A stretch of 64,000 bases of DNA from Hyphomicrobium denitrificans ATCC 51888 (GTDB lineage Bacteria > Pseudomonadota > Alphaproteobacteria > Rhizobiales > Hyphomicrobiaceae), in assembly GCF_000143145.1 (NCBI RefSeq), contig NC_014313.1:1240001-1304000 (forward strand). Direction: 5' to 3'. The notes beneath the pieces were generated by a model. That model was not told where the DNA came from and made no database searches. It saw only the letters and a program-made list of their open reading frames with translations. Positions 17,225 through 25,967 of the stretch are shown here, piece by piece. The first letter of the stretch is position 1. Every line of letters begins with the position of its first letter. The translations under genes were made by a program, and so were the position numbers.

Positions 17225-18271
17225 ATGGCAACTGAGCTCGTTACCGTCCTCGCTGACGGGATGCGTTATCGCGCCTGGTCGAAAGTCACTCTCAACGCCG
17301 CAATCAATGAAGCGTGCCGAAAGTTTAATTTCGAATCCACGGAGCGTCCTGGTCAGTTTTCATTTCCGCCAGGGACGTCGGTTGAGATTCTTGCGTCTAG
17401 CGATCTGTTTCTAGTTGGATATGTCAATGCGTACTCAGGCAATGGTGACGCGGACACGCATCAAATCTCGGTCAAAGGCCGCTCGAGTTCTCAGGATTGG
17501 GTTGATTGCTCGGCCATTCATTCAACCGGCTATGCCGAGGACAAAACGCCGGTCGAATTTGCCCGGGAATTCAACCCGTACGGCTTTTCGATAACCGATA
17601 AAATCGGCCTCGACTCCATCCCCTATCAGCAGATTATGCAAGGCGAGACGGGTTTCGAGTATCTCGAGAGGGCGCTCAGGCCGCAAGGCGCAACGCAAAT
17701 GGGAACGCCTGACGGCGGGATCGAGATTACAAATGCCTCGGTTGCCGAGCGCGCGGCCGGCGCCCTTGTTGAGGGTGTCAATATCGGCCCGTGGAGTGTC
17801 GATCTCACCGACGGCACGCGACACTCTGAATATACGATCAAGGGGCAGAACCGGCACGGCCACGGCGACCATAATTTGCGCATCAAACAGCAGGCGCAGG
17901 ACGGCGGCGTTAAGCGGTACCGGCCGAAGCTTATCGTTCACGAAGGCGATTGTGACAACAAGCGTGCGCGCAACCGAGCCAACCACGAAAAGGAACGATC
18001 GGCCGGCGCTTGTATCAAGGCGCAGATCACAACGCCGAGTTGGCGCGATGGAGCCGGCAAGCTTTGGACGCCGAACACATTGATTTTTGTATCTGCCCCG
18101 AAACTGATGCACCTCGAGCAGGACATGCTGATCGAGAACATTATTCTTAAGCAGGAAGAAGACGGCAGCGGCACAAGGGCTACGCTCAACCTGGTCGATC
18201 CTCGAAACTATCGGGGCGAGGGCAAATCGGGAAAGGGATCCGATGCCAGTTGGAATGATGGGGTCGAGTGA
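17225..18271 (+). CDS. Baseplate hub protein, Mu gpP-like
   Basis: The 348-residue product resembles Mu gpP and T4 gp27-type hub proteins: an early segment FNFESTERPGQFSFPPGTSV (about 34-53), a second beta domain containing VKGRSSSQDWVDCSAIH (about 83-99), and the gpP-type end with LIFVSAPKLMHLEQDMLIEN. It connects the tube to the spike. The gene lies between gpN-like and gp45-like genes, as in Mu, and its stop overlaps the next ATG by four bases. Confidence 0.87.
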   Translation: MATELVTVLADGMRYRAWSKVTLNAAINEACRKFNFESTERPGQFSFPPGTSVEILASSDLFLVGYVNAYSGNGDADTHQISVKGRSSSQDWVDCSAIHSTGYAEDKTPVEFAREFNPYGFSITDKIGLDSIPYQQIMQGETGFEYLERALRPQGATQMGTPDGGIEITNASVAERAAGALVEGVNIGPWSVDLTDGTRHSEYTIKGQNRHGHGDHNLRIKQQAQDGGVKRYRPKLIVHEGDCDNKRARNRANHEKERSAGACIKAQITTPSWRDGAGKLWTPNTLIFVSAPKLMHLEQDMLIENIILKQEEDGSGTRATLNLVDPRNYRGEGKSGKGSDASWNDGVE

Positions 18272-18630
18272 TGTTTCACGCTGACAGGCACGCTGGCCGC
18301 GGGATGGTTCGCCGCGTCGAGGTTATCGAGGTCGACGACAAGGGCGAGTCTCAAATCGTCACAATGAAGGGGCTGGCCGACGAGATTTTTAAAATCTCAA
18401 TGCGGGGGCAGGGTCACGGTCTAACCGGGGTCCCGCGCGTCGGTGCGATCGGCCATTTGTTTCTTGCGGGAGGCCGTCCGGACCAGGCTTTTGTTTTGAA
18501 CCTCGAGCATCCCGACGACAGGATCAAGGGCAAGGACCCGGGTGCTACGACGATCTATTCGAGCGGCGGGAAAAACGTCGAGATCCGTTCGCCAGCTGGC
18601 GGCGAAGTGCACATTAACCCGCCGGGCTAA
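18268..18630 (+). CDS. Short baseplate spike protein, Mu gp45-like
   Basis: This 120-residue protein has the OB-type start of Mu gp45 and P2 gpV (RGMVRRVEVIEVDDKGE, about 11-27; LTGVPRVGAIGHLFLAGG, about 52-69), and ends with the beta-strand pattern KNVEIRSPAGGEVHINPPG. Mu gp45 is near 197 residues and carries a metal-binding tip. Here the helix/apex part is absent. The next gene encodes a PAAR protein, which would supply the tip instead. The start overlaps the previous stop (ATGA). Confidence 0.82.
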   Translation: MMFHADRHAGRGMVRRVEVIEVDDKGESQIVTMKGLADEIFKISMRGQGHGLTGVPRVGAIGHLFLAGGRPDQAFVLNLEHPDDRIKGKDPGATTIYSSGGKNVEIRSPAGGEVHINPPG

Positions 18631-18636
18631 ACAGCA

Positions 18637-18894
18637 ATGCCATTGATCTGCCGGCTTGGCGATACCTCAACACACGGGGGCGCAATCATAACGAGTGCGT
18701 CAATTTCCAAGTGCGAGGGCGCTTTGATCGCGCGCCAGGGCGACATTCTCGATTGCCCTATTCACGGACCTAATCCGATTGTCGGCCACTCGAGCAAAAT
18801 GCGCTGTGAAGGGCCTTACGTTGCGCGGCATGGCGACCTCACTGAATGCGGCGCGTCATTGATCTCAGGCGCAACAAAATCGTTGGACGAATAA
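18637..18894 (+). CDS. PAAR-type spike tip protein
   Basis: The 85-residue product is a small PAAR-like protein: it begins PLICRLGDTSTHGG, continues with ITSASISKCEGALIARQGD, and has a second His/Cys set in CPIHGPNPIVGHSSKMRC (about 47-64). PAAR proteins form a metal-stabilised cone on the end of contractile-tail and type VI spikes. Its place right after the shortened gp45-like spike supports this. It ends in a TAATG overlap with the next gene. Confidence 0.87.
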   Translation: MPLICRLGDTSTHGGAIITSASISKCEGALIARQGDILDCPIHGPNPIVGHSSKMRCEGPYVARHGDLTECGASLISGATKSLDE

Positions 18895-19487
18895 TGGAAA
18901 TCAGAATTCGTGACACTGAGGCCTGCGAGCGCCAGCCGCAGCTGCTCTGGGATACGATTTGGGTTCAGCGAACAGACGCCGCTGGCGGGTTCGGCGATTG
19001 GATCCTCGCGCGCTCGGATGCTGGCGACCAGGTCGAGAGCCTCGGAGGCCTCAGAGCCGAGGCAGCGCTGCACACGGCGACGCTGCTCTGCCTCTTTACG
19101 GATGCACCTGCGCGCGCAGACGACGTTCTGCCGGCAAACGATGGCGATCGCCGCGGGTGGTGGGGAGATAGCGTCAAGATCGATGGCGAGCCAGATACGC
19201 CGATCGGTTCGCGTCTCTGGCTGCTCGAGCGCGCTGCTCTCAACTATCGAACGCAGCAAGCGGCTGAGGACTACGCGCGTGAGGCGCTTGCAACATTGAT
19301 TGAGCAGGCAGCCGTAGCGCGGACGGAGATTACATCCTCGGTCGACGTCTCGATCGGAGCTCTGTTTCTCGTCGTGCAGCACTTCAGTCGCGTAGGGGAG
19401 AAGACATACGAGCAGCGGTTTGGCGTCGTCTGGCAACAGACGCTGAACGGCGCCCGCATGAACTACGGCGACGAGATTTTCGCATAA
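18894..19487 (+). CDS. Baseplate wedge protein, Mu gp46-like
   Basis: The 197-residue product contains the gp46 family signature RRGWWGDSV (about 82-90) followed by PIGSRLWLLERA. The ATG at 18894 overlaps the previous stop, which favours it over an in-frame start at 18846. Members of this family resemble T4 gp25-type wedge proteins and sit between spike and gp47-type proteins in the baseplate. Gene order agrees with Mu. Confidence 0.88.
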   Translation: MEIRIRDTEACERQPQLLWDTIWVQRTDAAGGFGDWILARSDAGDQVESLGGLRAEAALHTATLLCLFTDAPARADDVLPANDGDRRGWWGDSVKIDGEPDTPIGSRLWLLERAALNYRTQQAAEDYAREALATLIEQAAVARTEITSSVDVSIGALFLVVQHFSRVGEKTYEQRFGVVWQQTLNGARMNYGDEIFA

Positions 19488-19499
19488 GGGGGCGAAATA

Positions 19500-20582
19500 G
19501 TGGCATTTCAGATTCCGGACCTTCCGGCGCTCGCTCAGCGCGCCGCCAATGCGTTCCGCGGAAACCTCAAGGGGTCGGACGCGCGCCTCTGGCCTAACAA
19601 CGTCGCTGTTTCTGCGAAAGTTATGGCCGGCGCCGTTTATGAGAATTTCTCTTTCCTGCAATGGATCTCGAAGCAAATTCTTGTCTCGACGGCCGACGGA
19701 GAATTCGTCGAGCGGCATGCGCGTGAGTATGGCATGGCGCGACTTCCGGCTACGTTTGCGACTGGCGCGGTCGTCATCGCTGGGGATCCTGGCATTGCGG
19801 TTCCGGCCGGCATCGTTCTGCTGCGCGCCGATAACATGGCCTACGATGTTATTTCGGCTGGTGTGACTGACGGCGACGGCAACGCCACCGTTCAGGTTCG
19901 CGCCCAGTCCCCAGGAAGGGCAGGTAATGCCGCGTCTGGCGTCGCACTCACCATGACGGCCGCTCTTGATCGATTGAATTCAGCTGCCGTTGTAGCAAGC
20001 GCTGGGATCGGAAGCGGTGCGGATTTGGAGTCGATTGAGAGCCTGAGATCTCGCGTCCTGTTTCGGAAGCGACTGCCGCCGCACGGCGGCGCCGCGCATG
20101 ATTATGTTGCCTGGGCTCGAGAGATAAACGGCGTAACGCGCGTATTCGTCGATCCCGTTACGCAGTCCAATGATCGTACATCCGTCGGCGTTTGGTTTTT
20201 GATGGATGACACATATTCCGACGGGATCCCGCAAGGGTCAGACGTCCAGAACGTCGCCGATTATATCGAAACGGTCCGGCCGGCCGGTGCGCTCGTCGAT
20301 GTTCAGGCACCGATCAAACAGGCTGTCAATATAACGATCACGGGGCTCTCGCCGGATACGACCATCGTGCGTGACGCGGTAAGGGCCGAGCTCGCAGATT
20401 TATTCCGCCGTCGCGTTGCGGTTTCGACGCTTACAAATCCATTCACACTATATCGCTCGAAAGTCGTCGAGGCGATTTCGATCGCCGTGGGGGAGGATCA
20501 CCACACGCTGACAGCGCCGGCCGGTGATACAGCGGCGACCGTTGGGAAATTGCTGACGCTTGGCTCGGTGACTTTCGCATGA
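19500..20582 (+). CDS. Baseplate protein J, Mu gp47-like
   Basis: The 360-residue product is a baseplate J/gp47 family member: its start (PDLPALAQRAANAFRGNLKG) and central GDGNATVQVRAQSPGRAGNA (about 125-144) are typical, and the central Ser-Leu-Arg-x-Arg-Val-Leu pattern lies near 180-187. It would form the outer wedge ring that triggers sheath contraction. The start is a GTG at 19500, shortly after a GGGGGC sequence. The stop overlaps the next ATG. Confidence 0.92.
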   Translation: MAFQIPDLPALAQRAANAFRGNLKGSDARLWPNNVAVSAKVMAGAVYENFSFLQWISKQILVSTADGEFVERHAREYGMARLPATFATGAVVIAGDPGIAVPAGIVLLRADNMAYDVISAGVTDGDGNATVQVRAQSPGRAGNAASGVALTMTAALDRLNSAAVVASAGIGSGADLESIESLRSRVLFRKRLPPHGGAAHDYVAWAREINGVTRVFVDPVTQSNDRTSVGVWFLMDDTYSDGIPQGSDVQNVADYIETVRPAGALVDVQAPIKQAVNITITGLSPDTTIVRDAVRAELADLFRRRVAVSTLTNPFTLYRSKVVEAISIAVGEDHHTLTAPAGDTAATVGKLLTLGSVTFA

Positions 20583-21310
20583 CCGTAAGCTGCGATTCCG
20601 CGACCGACGATCCTTTTCTGTGCCCGAACAAATGGCAACTTTGGCGGCAGATCATGGCTCTGCTGCCGCGCGGTCGAGCATGGCAGACCAATCTTGATGC
20701 TCGCCAAATTGTCGTTCGCGATTCCAGCCAGGTCGGAACGTTCGAGGTGGGGCATACTGGCATTGGTGCGATCGAGCCAACTGTTGAGCAGCTGACAGGC
20801 CTGCAGCGCTACTGGCTCGCTTGCGCCGAGGTCCACGAATATTTGCATCAGCGCGCATGCGCGCTGATGGAAGAAATGTTTTGCGATACGACTAAAGAAC
20901 TTCGCGGCGAGTGGGGGCACGACTACGGTTTTCCAGATAGCTGCGAACCGTACGATACGCTTTGCGATAAAGTCGTCGCAGTGGGGGGCAGCACCTGCGC
21001 ATATCTCGCCAGTCTCGCCGCCCGCCTTGGTTACACCGTCGAATGCGATGAATGCCCGACTGCGACTGCGCGCGCGGACTGCCTCGAGGCCAACCTAGAC
21101 GCTCTCGATTGTGATTGCGAACTGAATGCCATTCGGATCCGAATTTTCGACGGACCGAAACCCCTAGTCCCGACAGTTTTCGAAGCCGACGCTCTAGTCG
21201 CAGATTGCACGCCGCCGTGCCCGAGCGCGCCCGAACAGGTCGTTTGTTTAATCGAAAGATTCAAACCCGCTCACGTCCGAGCAATTTATGAGGTCGTTAC
21301 CAATGTCTGA
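20579..21310 (+). CDS. Cys-rich tail protein, Mu gp48-like (DUF2313)
   Basis: The 243-residue product has the gp48/YmfQ start, with WQLWRQIMALLPRGRAW near residues 19-35, and a later HDYGFPDSCEPYD (about 116-128) that is usual in the family. It follows gp47 and precedes the fibres, as in Mu, where it links wedge and fibre. It is unusually rich in cysteine, with sixteen by my count, mostly in the second half. That suggests a metal-binding or disulphide-stabilised fold in this branch. Confidence 0.84.
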   Translation: MTVSCDSATDDPFLCPNKWQLWRQIMALLPRGRAWQTNLDARQIVVRDSSQVGTFEVGHTGIGAIEPTVEQLTGLQRYWLACAEVHEYLHQRACALMEEMFCDTTKELRGEWGHDYGFPDSCEPYDTLCDKVVAVGGSTCAYLASLAARLGYTVECDECPTATARADCLEANLDALDCDCELNAIRIRIFDGPKPLVPTVFEADALVADCTPPCPSAPEQVVCLIERFKPAHVRAIYEVVTNV

Positions 21311-22220
21311 AAATATCGTTGGTCCGTTCGGAAGCGGCGTAAATGAAACGACGGATCGCCCCGAAGATGCCGACCCGACTGGATCGACAGACACCTGGTT
21401 TCAGCCTTGCGTCGGCGGCGCGGCTGGGACCGGTACAAAAGTCCCAGCCATTTGGCTGAACAAGGTAACGGCGCTTTTGCGTCGTGCTATTCGGGGCATG
21501 GGTGTCACCGACGATGCCACCGATGACGACATGCTTTTGAAGGCCATTCAAAAGACCGTCCGCGGCCTCGAGGATAAAGGCAACCCGGCACTCGGTGTTT
21601 CGATTCATGATGGCGTCAATGCGGGCACAAATAATTACAAGCTTCGGCGGCTTCGCGGTTCCGGCCTCACAGTTGCAATTGATCCGACGACTGGCGAAAT
21701 CGTTCTGACTGTCGGTGGAGATGCTGTCAGCCTTGCGGGGCTCGCGCCAGTTATGATGATCGAGCAACGGCGTGCCAATCTCGCCGGCGCGCCGGCGCTG
21801 ACGCGCAATGCTTGGACAACGCGCCCAATCAACACGGTATTAAAAAATCAGATTAGTGGCGCGTCGCTTTCAGCTTCACAGATCACTTTGCCTATAGGCA
21901 CATTCAGGGTTTCATTTTTGGGGACTGCGTCGAATGCTGGGCATCACAGGACGCGGCTGCAAAATATAACCGATAACCAGACATTGGGTTTTGGGCACTC
22001 TGCCGACAGCCACTCCCAGACAGGGAACAATGATTCAACGCTCAATCCTTCCAGCGGCATTTGCTGGTTTACTCTTGCTGCTCCCAAAACTCTCGAACTG
22101 CAAACCTATTACGCTAGCTCGATATCAGTCACTGCGCGAATGGGTGACACAGAGGACCAAGACATAGGTTCCGGAAATTTCCACGTCGACGGCTGGCTCG
22201 AAATCATCAAGGAGGCCTAG
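21303..22220 (+). CDS. Tail fibre-like appendage protein 1
   Basis: The ATG at 21303 lies inside the end of the gp48-like gene, with GAGGT eight to twelve bases before it. The 305-residue product starts with a likely baseplate-attachment region (about 1-105) that resembles the start of the next fibre gene. A central Gly-rich link follows, then a beta-rich C-terminal domain (about 165-305) with TFRVSFLGTASNAGHH and a final WLEIIKEA, a layout common to trimeric tip domains. The second half is lower in GC than the first. Receptor binding is inferred from position and layout. Confidence 0.65.
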   Translation: MSENIVGPFGSGVNETTDRPEDADPTGSTDTWFQPCVGGAAGTGTKVPAIWLNKVTALLRRAIRGMGVTDDATDDDMLLKAIQKTVRGLEDKGNPALGVSIHDGVNAGTNNYKLRRLRGSGLTVAIDPTTGEIVLTVGGDAVSLAGLAPVMMIEQRRANLAGAPALTRNAWTTRPINTVLKNQISGASLSASQITLPIGTFRVSFLGTASNAGHHRTRLQNITDNQTLGFGHSADSHSQTGNNDSTLNPSSGICWFTLAAPKTLELQTYYASSISVTARMGDTEDQDIGSGNFHVDGWLEIIKEA

Positions 22221-22224
22221 CCGA

Positions 22225-23535
22225 ATGTCTGATGTTCTCGACTTCTCCGGCGACTATGGCAGCGACACGCGTCCGGCGCGCGCTGGCGTTGGATCTCGCA
22301 AGCCATGGGCAAAAGATCCATCAGGGCCAAACGGCAGCGACGGCACGCGACTTGATGCAACGTTTGCAAACGATGTCGTCGCTCTTATCCGCGCAACCCT
22401 CGTAGCATTTGGCATAACTTCTAATGCGGGCGACGATGCGGCATTAGCCGATGCTATTCGGGCGGCGGTTTCTGCACCTGTCGGTGAGGCTGGCGGCATT
22501 GCGCCGCTGGACGGCGACGGTTTGGTGCCGGTTGAACGCCTTCCCGCGGTAGCCATTACCGATACGTTCAGCGCATCGAGCGACGCGGCTATGATTCTGC
22601 TCGATGCTCAAAAGGGGGACGTATGCATTCGAGACGACCTTAACAGGAGCTACATTCTTGCTGCGGCACCGGCGTCGACGCTTGCGAATTGGAAATTGCT
22701 TAAATCGCCGACGGACGCAGTATTGTCGGTCGCTGGACTTGTGGGCGCCATTACTGCGACTGCTCTTAAGGCCGCTTTAGGAATCACCGAATCTGATGTT
22801 TCGGGGCTTTCCGCTGATCTTGCAGCTATAAATTCCGCGCTGGGTGGAAAAGCGCCGCTGGCCTCTCCGAGCTTCAGTGGCAATCCGACGGCACCCACGC
22901 AGACGGGTGGCGATAATAGCACAAAACTTGCGAACACCGCTTTTGTCGCTGCAGCCATTGCGGCGATATCTAGTGGTGTGGCGTCGTTCAATACGCGCAC
23001 CGGAGCCGTTTCGCTAACGTCCAGCGACGTGTTATCGGCACTCGGTTACACGCCAGCCACTACTAGTCGAAGTATTTCAACCTCAGGGCTCGCCACTGGT
23101 GGCGGTACTCTTGGGGCAGATCAGACGATCACTGTTACCGCGGCGCTCAAGGCGGACTATCTCGGCAAGACAAACACGAGCAAGGCTCTGACGGCAGGAA
23201 GTGTCTGGGGGGCGATGACGGAAGTCGCTCTGACCGATGGCGCCTCGATAAGTGGGTTCGATTTGTCAACTGGCGTCGATTTTACATTAGCTATTGCTGG
23301 CGCTGCCAGAACGTTTCCTAACCCTACAAACATCGTGCCGGGCCAGAAGGGCAGGGTTCGCATTCAGCAGGATTCTACAGGGGGGAGAACGATCACGGCT
23401 TGGGGCTCTGTGTATAAGTGGGTCGGCGGCAACGCTGGCGTTCTGTCTACAGCAGCGAATGCAGTGGACTATCTCGATTATGACGCGCGGTCGTCGAGCG
23501 AAGTGCGGCTCAGCCTCTCTAAGGGATGGGCTTGA
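22225..23535 (+). CDS. Tail fibre protein with fibre repeat
   Basis: The 436-residue product has an N-terminal region (about 1-95) similar in pattern to the previous appendage protein. It carries a typical phage tail-fibre repeat, GNPTAPTQTGGDNSTKLANT (about 216-235), followed by FNTRTGAVSLTSSDVLSALG, and ends in a beta-rich tip. Ser/Thr/Ala/Gly content is high throughout. It probably binds the host surface. The ATG follows the previous stop by four bases. Confidence 0.82.
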   Translation: MSDVLDFSGDYGSDTRPARAGVGSRKPWAKDPSGPNGSDGTRLDATFANDVVALIRATLVAFGITSNAGDDAALADAIRAAVSAPVGEAGGIAPLDGDGLVPVERLPAVAITDTFSASSDAAMILLDAQKGDVCIRDDLNRSYILAAAPASTLANWKLLKSPTDAVLSVAGLVGAITATALKAALGITESDVSGLSADLAAINSALGGKAPLASPSFSGNPTAPTQTGGDNSTKLANTAFVAAAIAAISSGVASFNTRTGAVSLTSSDVLSALGYTPATTSRSISTSGLATGGGTLGADQTITVTAALKADYLGKTNTSKALTAGSVWGAMTEVALTDGASISGFDLSTGVDFTLAIAGAARTFPNPTNIVPGQKGRVRIQQDSTGGRTITAWGSVYKWVGGNAGVLSTAANAVDYLDYDARSSSEVRLSLSKGWA

Positions 23536-24356
23536 TCGTGATTGATCTGCATAAAGCTCCGGCGATTATTAGGCCCGCCCCAGAGGGCTATACGTGCAAC
23601 GCCGCAGGTATGCTTATTCCAGATTGGAAAAGCGTCCGCTCCGAGATCAAAAAGACGAGGCGTAGCGGCCTCCCTGGCATGTTCAATCCTATGCTCGGCT
23701 TCGCCGCTGAGCCTGCTGCGGTACCGACATATCAGGATGCGCATTTCGACAACGGCAACTCAACTTCGTTCTCCTTTACGTTCACGTTGCCAACTCCAGC
23801 ATTCGCTGGGCGGTGGCTGCTCGTTGCCGTCCATGGATACGGCACAAGCTCCAATCGCACTGTTTCGTCAGTCACCGTCTTTGGTAATTCCGCGACGATG
23901 GTGCCCGGCTGTCGTGCTCAGAACACGACGACGTCTGGTGTTGTCGAATTTTGGGCCGTTCAACTAGACAGTGGCAACACTGGAACTGTCGCGGTGACGT
24001 TCTCCGCATCTATGAGCGGCGCGTCGGTGCAAATTTTCAGTGTGGAGAATTTGCGTTCGATCACGCCGACCAGCACCCCTGCCGGATCGACGGCCGCGCC
24101 GGCCGTGGCTACGCTGAACATTCCAGCAAAAGGTTTTGGTATTGGCCTTGCGTACAGCGGCGGTGTGACCGCGCCAACCGCGACATGGTCCGGCCTGGCA
24201 TTGGCTTTCACGCAATCGCTTGTGTCATCTAGTGTCGGCTCCACTAGCACCGCCGTTGCGACGTCGGATAGCAACATTCCCTCGCTGTCCGCGAGTTGCA
24301 CTTGGTCAAATACGACGAGCGGGGGGCGTTGTGCGGTGTTTGCGACGTTCAGATAA
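23526..24356 (+). CDS. Putative tail tip or fibre-associated protein
   Basis: The 276-residue protein overlaps the end of the fibre gene by ten bases. Residues 1-60 are mixed, with a short basic stretch. Residues 65-276 are Ser/Thr/Gly/Ala-rich, predicted beta and almost without charged residues, like phage adhesin or jelly-roll domains. No catalytic motif is visible. An alternative GTG at 23538 would avoid the overlap. A fibre-tip or assembly role is an inference from its place after the fibre gene. Confidence 0.6.
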   Translation: MGLIVIDLHKAPAIIRPAPEGYTCNAAGMLIPDWKSVRSEIKKTRRSGLPGMFNPMLGFAAEPAAVPTYQDAHFDNGNSTSFSFTFTLPTPAFAGRWLLVAVHGYGTSSNRTVSSVTVFGNSATMVPGCRAQNTTTSGVVEFWAVQLDSGNTGTVAVTFSASMSGASVQIFSVENLRSITPTSTPAGSTAAPAVATLNIPAKGFGIGLAYSGGVTAPTATWSGLALAFTQSLVSSSVGSTSTAVATSDSNIPSLSASCTWSNTTSGGRCAVFATFR

Positions 24357-24398
24357 ACAGAAGTCAAAGTAGCCAGCAGCACTTCAACGGGGGACACT

Positions 24399-25277
24399 AT
24401 GATCAACGCATCGGCTGACGCCGAGGCGCGCTTTCGCGCGTGCCTGGGGCAAACTCTGAAATGGGAAGGCGGCTATTCGAACGACAAATACGATCCTGGC
24501 GGCGCGACGATGCATGGCATCATTCAGCGCGAGTACGACGCCTTCCGCGCGCGCAAAAGTCTGCCAAAGCAGTCGGTGCGATTGATCTCGCAGGCTGAAG
24601 AACATGAAATCTATCAGCATAGCTATTGGGACGAGGTCCGCGCCGACGAATTGCCGAAGGGCGTCGACCTCGCCGTGTTCGATTACGGCGTCAACTCCGG
24701 CCCGCTGCGCGCCGTGAAGGCCATGCAGCGTGCTCTTGGTGTTTCTGCCACGGGCAACATCGGACAGGTTACACTTGATGCGCTTTCTGCTGTCGATCCC
24801 GACGAGTTGGTCGAAGCGATCATGAAGCAGCGGCGCGGTTTCCTAAAGGCGCTGAAGACGTTCTGGCGCTTCGGTAAGGGCTGGATGCGGCGCTGCGACG
24901 GCATCGAGCAGCAGGCGCTCGCCTGGGCTGGCACGAGCGCCGCTGTCGCGCTGGGTGGCTTCATGACCCAGCCGGAGTTCGATGGCGACCTGCAGGCGGC
25001 CTGCCAGGGCAAGGCCTACGACGAGACGCCGGAGAAGCCGTGGGATACGCCTGAAGGCAAGTCTGCGGTCGCAACGGGCGCAGCGGGCGGCGGCGGCGTC
25101 GTTGTATCCGGAGTCCATGCCGCCAATGCTGCCTATAGCGGCGGTCACTTCGATCTGGTGCTCTTTATCCTGACGCTCGCCAGCGATCCGACATTTCAAG
25201 TCGGCGTGGCAGCGCTTGTCGGTGCCGTGATCGGATGGTTCGGCCGTGGCCGTATTATTCGTCAGGAGGCGGTGTGA
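24399..25277 (+). CDS. Endolysin, GH108 family, with hydrophobic C-terminal segment
   Basis: The catalytic domain (about 10-185) has the GH108 motif KWEGGYSNDKYDPGGATMHG, with Glu23 the likely catalytic acid, and later WDEVRADELPKGVDLAVFD (about 76-94). The family cleaves peptidoglycan glycan strands. After a Gly/Ala linker, residues about 245-285 form hydrophobic segments (LVLFILTLA, then VGVAALVGAVIGWFG), so the enzyme may be membrane-attached or fused to a holin-like part. An upstream GGGGGA motif and the ATG are clear. The stop overlaps the i-spanin start. Confidence 0.9.
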   Translation: MINASADAEARFRACLGQTLKWEGGYSNDKYDPGGATMHGIIQREYDAFRARKSLPKQSVRLISQAEEHEIYQHSYWDEVRADELPKGVDLAVFDYGVNSGPLRAVKAMQRALGVSATGNIGQVTLDALSAVDPDELVEAIMKQRRGFLKALKTFWRFGKGWMRRCDGIEQQALAWAGTSAAVALGGFMTQPEFDGDLQAACQGKAYDETPEKPWDTPEGKSAVATGAAGGGGVVVSGVHAANAAYSGGHFDLVLFILTLASDPTFQVGVAALVGAVIGWFGRGRIIRQEAV

Positions 25278-25672
25278 TGTGGACCGCTTTGGCTCTGCTG
25301 TTCGGGCGGCTCAAGACGCGCGCCGCTCAAATCGGCGGTGGCGCGATCGGCGCCGCCGTCCTGGTCGTTCTCGCTATCGTCCTGGTCATCGTCAGCATCG
25401 TCTGGCTCAAGAACGTCATCGTCGATGGCGCGATCTCCGGCCGCGATCTCGCCTGGACGAAGACGCTGACGGCCGCCACCGACAAGGCCCGCAACGAGGA
25501 AGCGGCAAAGCGCGCCGAGCGCGAGCGTGCCGCCAACGCCGAGCGGGATAGGGCGCGCGCCGAGGCCGTCGCCGCCGTCGACCAGGTGCGCGAGCTCGAA
25601 CAGGAGCTGGCGGCGCTGAAAGACAACCCGGTTTGTTACACGCCGGAAATCACGAGGATCCTGCGCAAATGA
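25277..25672 (+). CDS. i-spanin, Rz-like
   Basis: The ATG at 25277 overlaps the endolysin stop and is preceded by AGGAGG. The 131-residue product has one strong membrane segment (about 22-45, AAVLVVLAIVLVIVSIVWL) followed by a long charged coiled coil (about 58-118) rich in Glu, Arg and Ala, the Rz layout. It would sit in the inner membrane and reach the o-spanin across the periplasm to disrupt the outer membrane. The overlapping lipoprotein gene downstream supports this. Confidence 0.82.
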   Translation: MWTALALLFGRLKTRAAQIGGGAIGAAVLVVLAIVLVIVSIVWLKNVIVDGAISGRDLAWTKTLTAATDKARNEEAAKRAERERAANAERDRARAEAVAAVDQVRELEQELAALKDNPVCYTPEITRILRK

Positions 25673-25962
25673 AACTGCACCTCGCCGCACTGCTCATCGT
25701 GCCGTTCCTGATGGGCACGGGTGGCTGCGCGTCCGAACCGCCGGAGCCGACCATCGTCGTCCGCAACGTCGAAGTGGAGCCGCCGGCCGAGTGCCTGGTG
25801 CCGGATCCGGCGTGGAAGAACCCGCCGGCAGACGGCGAGCGCGCGGCGTCGACGTCGCGCCGGGAACAAGAGAATAAGCGCGCGTTCAATGCCATGCGCG
25901 CCGAGCGTTCCGTGTGCCGGGCCGGGCTGAAGGCTACCGAAACTCCGGACTTCAAGGGATAG
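25669..25962 (+). CDS. o-spanin lipoprotein, Rz1-like
   Basis: The 97-residue protein starts at an ATG overlapping the i-spanin stop (ATGA). It has a lipoprotein signal (KLHLAALLIVPFLMGTGGC) with the lipid cysteine near residue 20. A Pro-rich segment follows (PPEPTIVVRNVEVEPP), as in Rz1 proteins. The remainder is charged. It would be anchored in the outer membrane and pair with the i-spanin at lysis. The arrangement is a minimal-overlap Rz/Rz1 pair rather than a nested pair. Confidence 0.8.
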   Translation: MKLHLAALLIVPFLMGTGGCASEPPEPTIVVRNVEVEPPAECLVPDPAWKNPPADGERAASTSRREQENKRAFNAMRAERSVCRAGLKATETPDFKG

Positions 25963-25967
25963 AGCAC

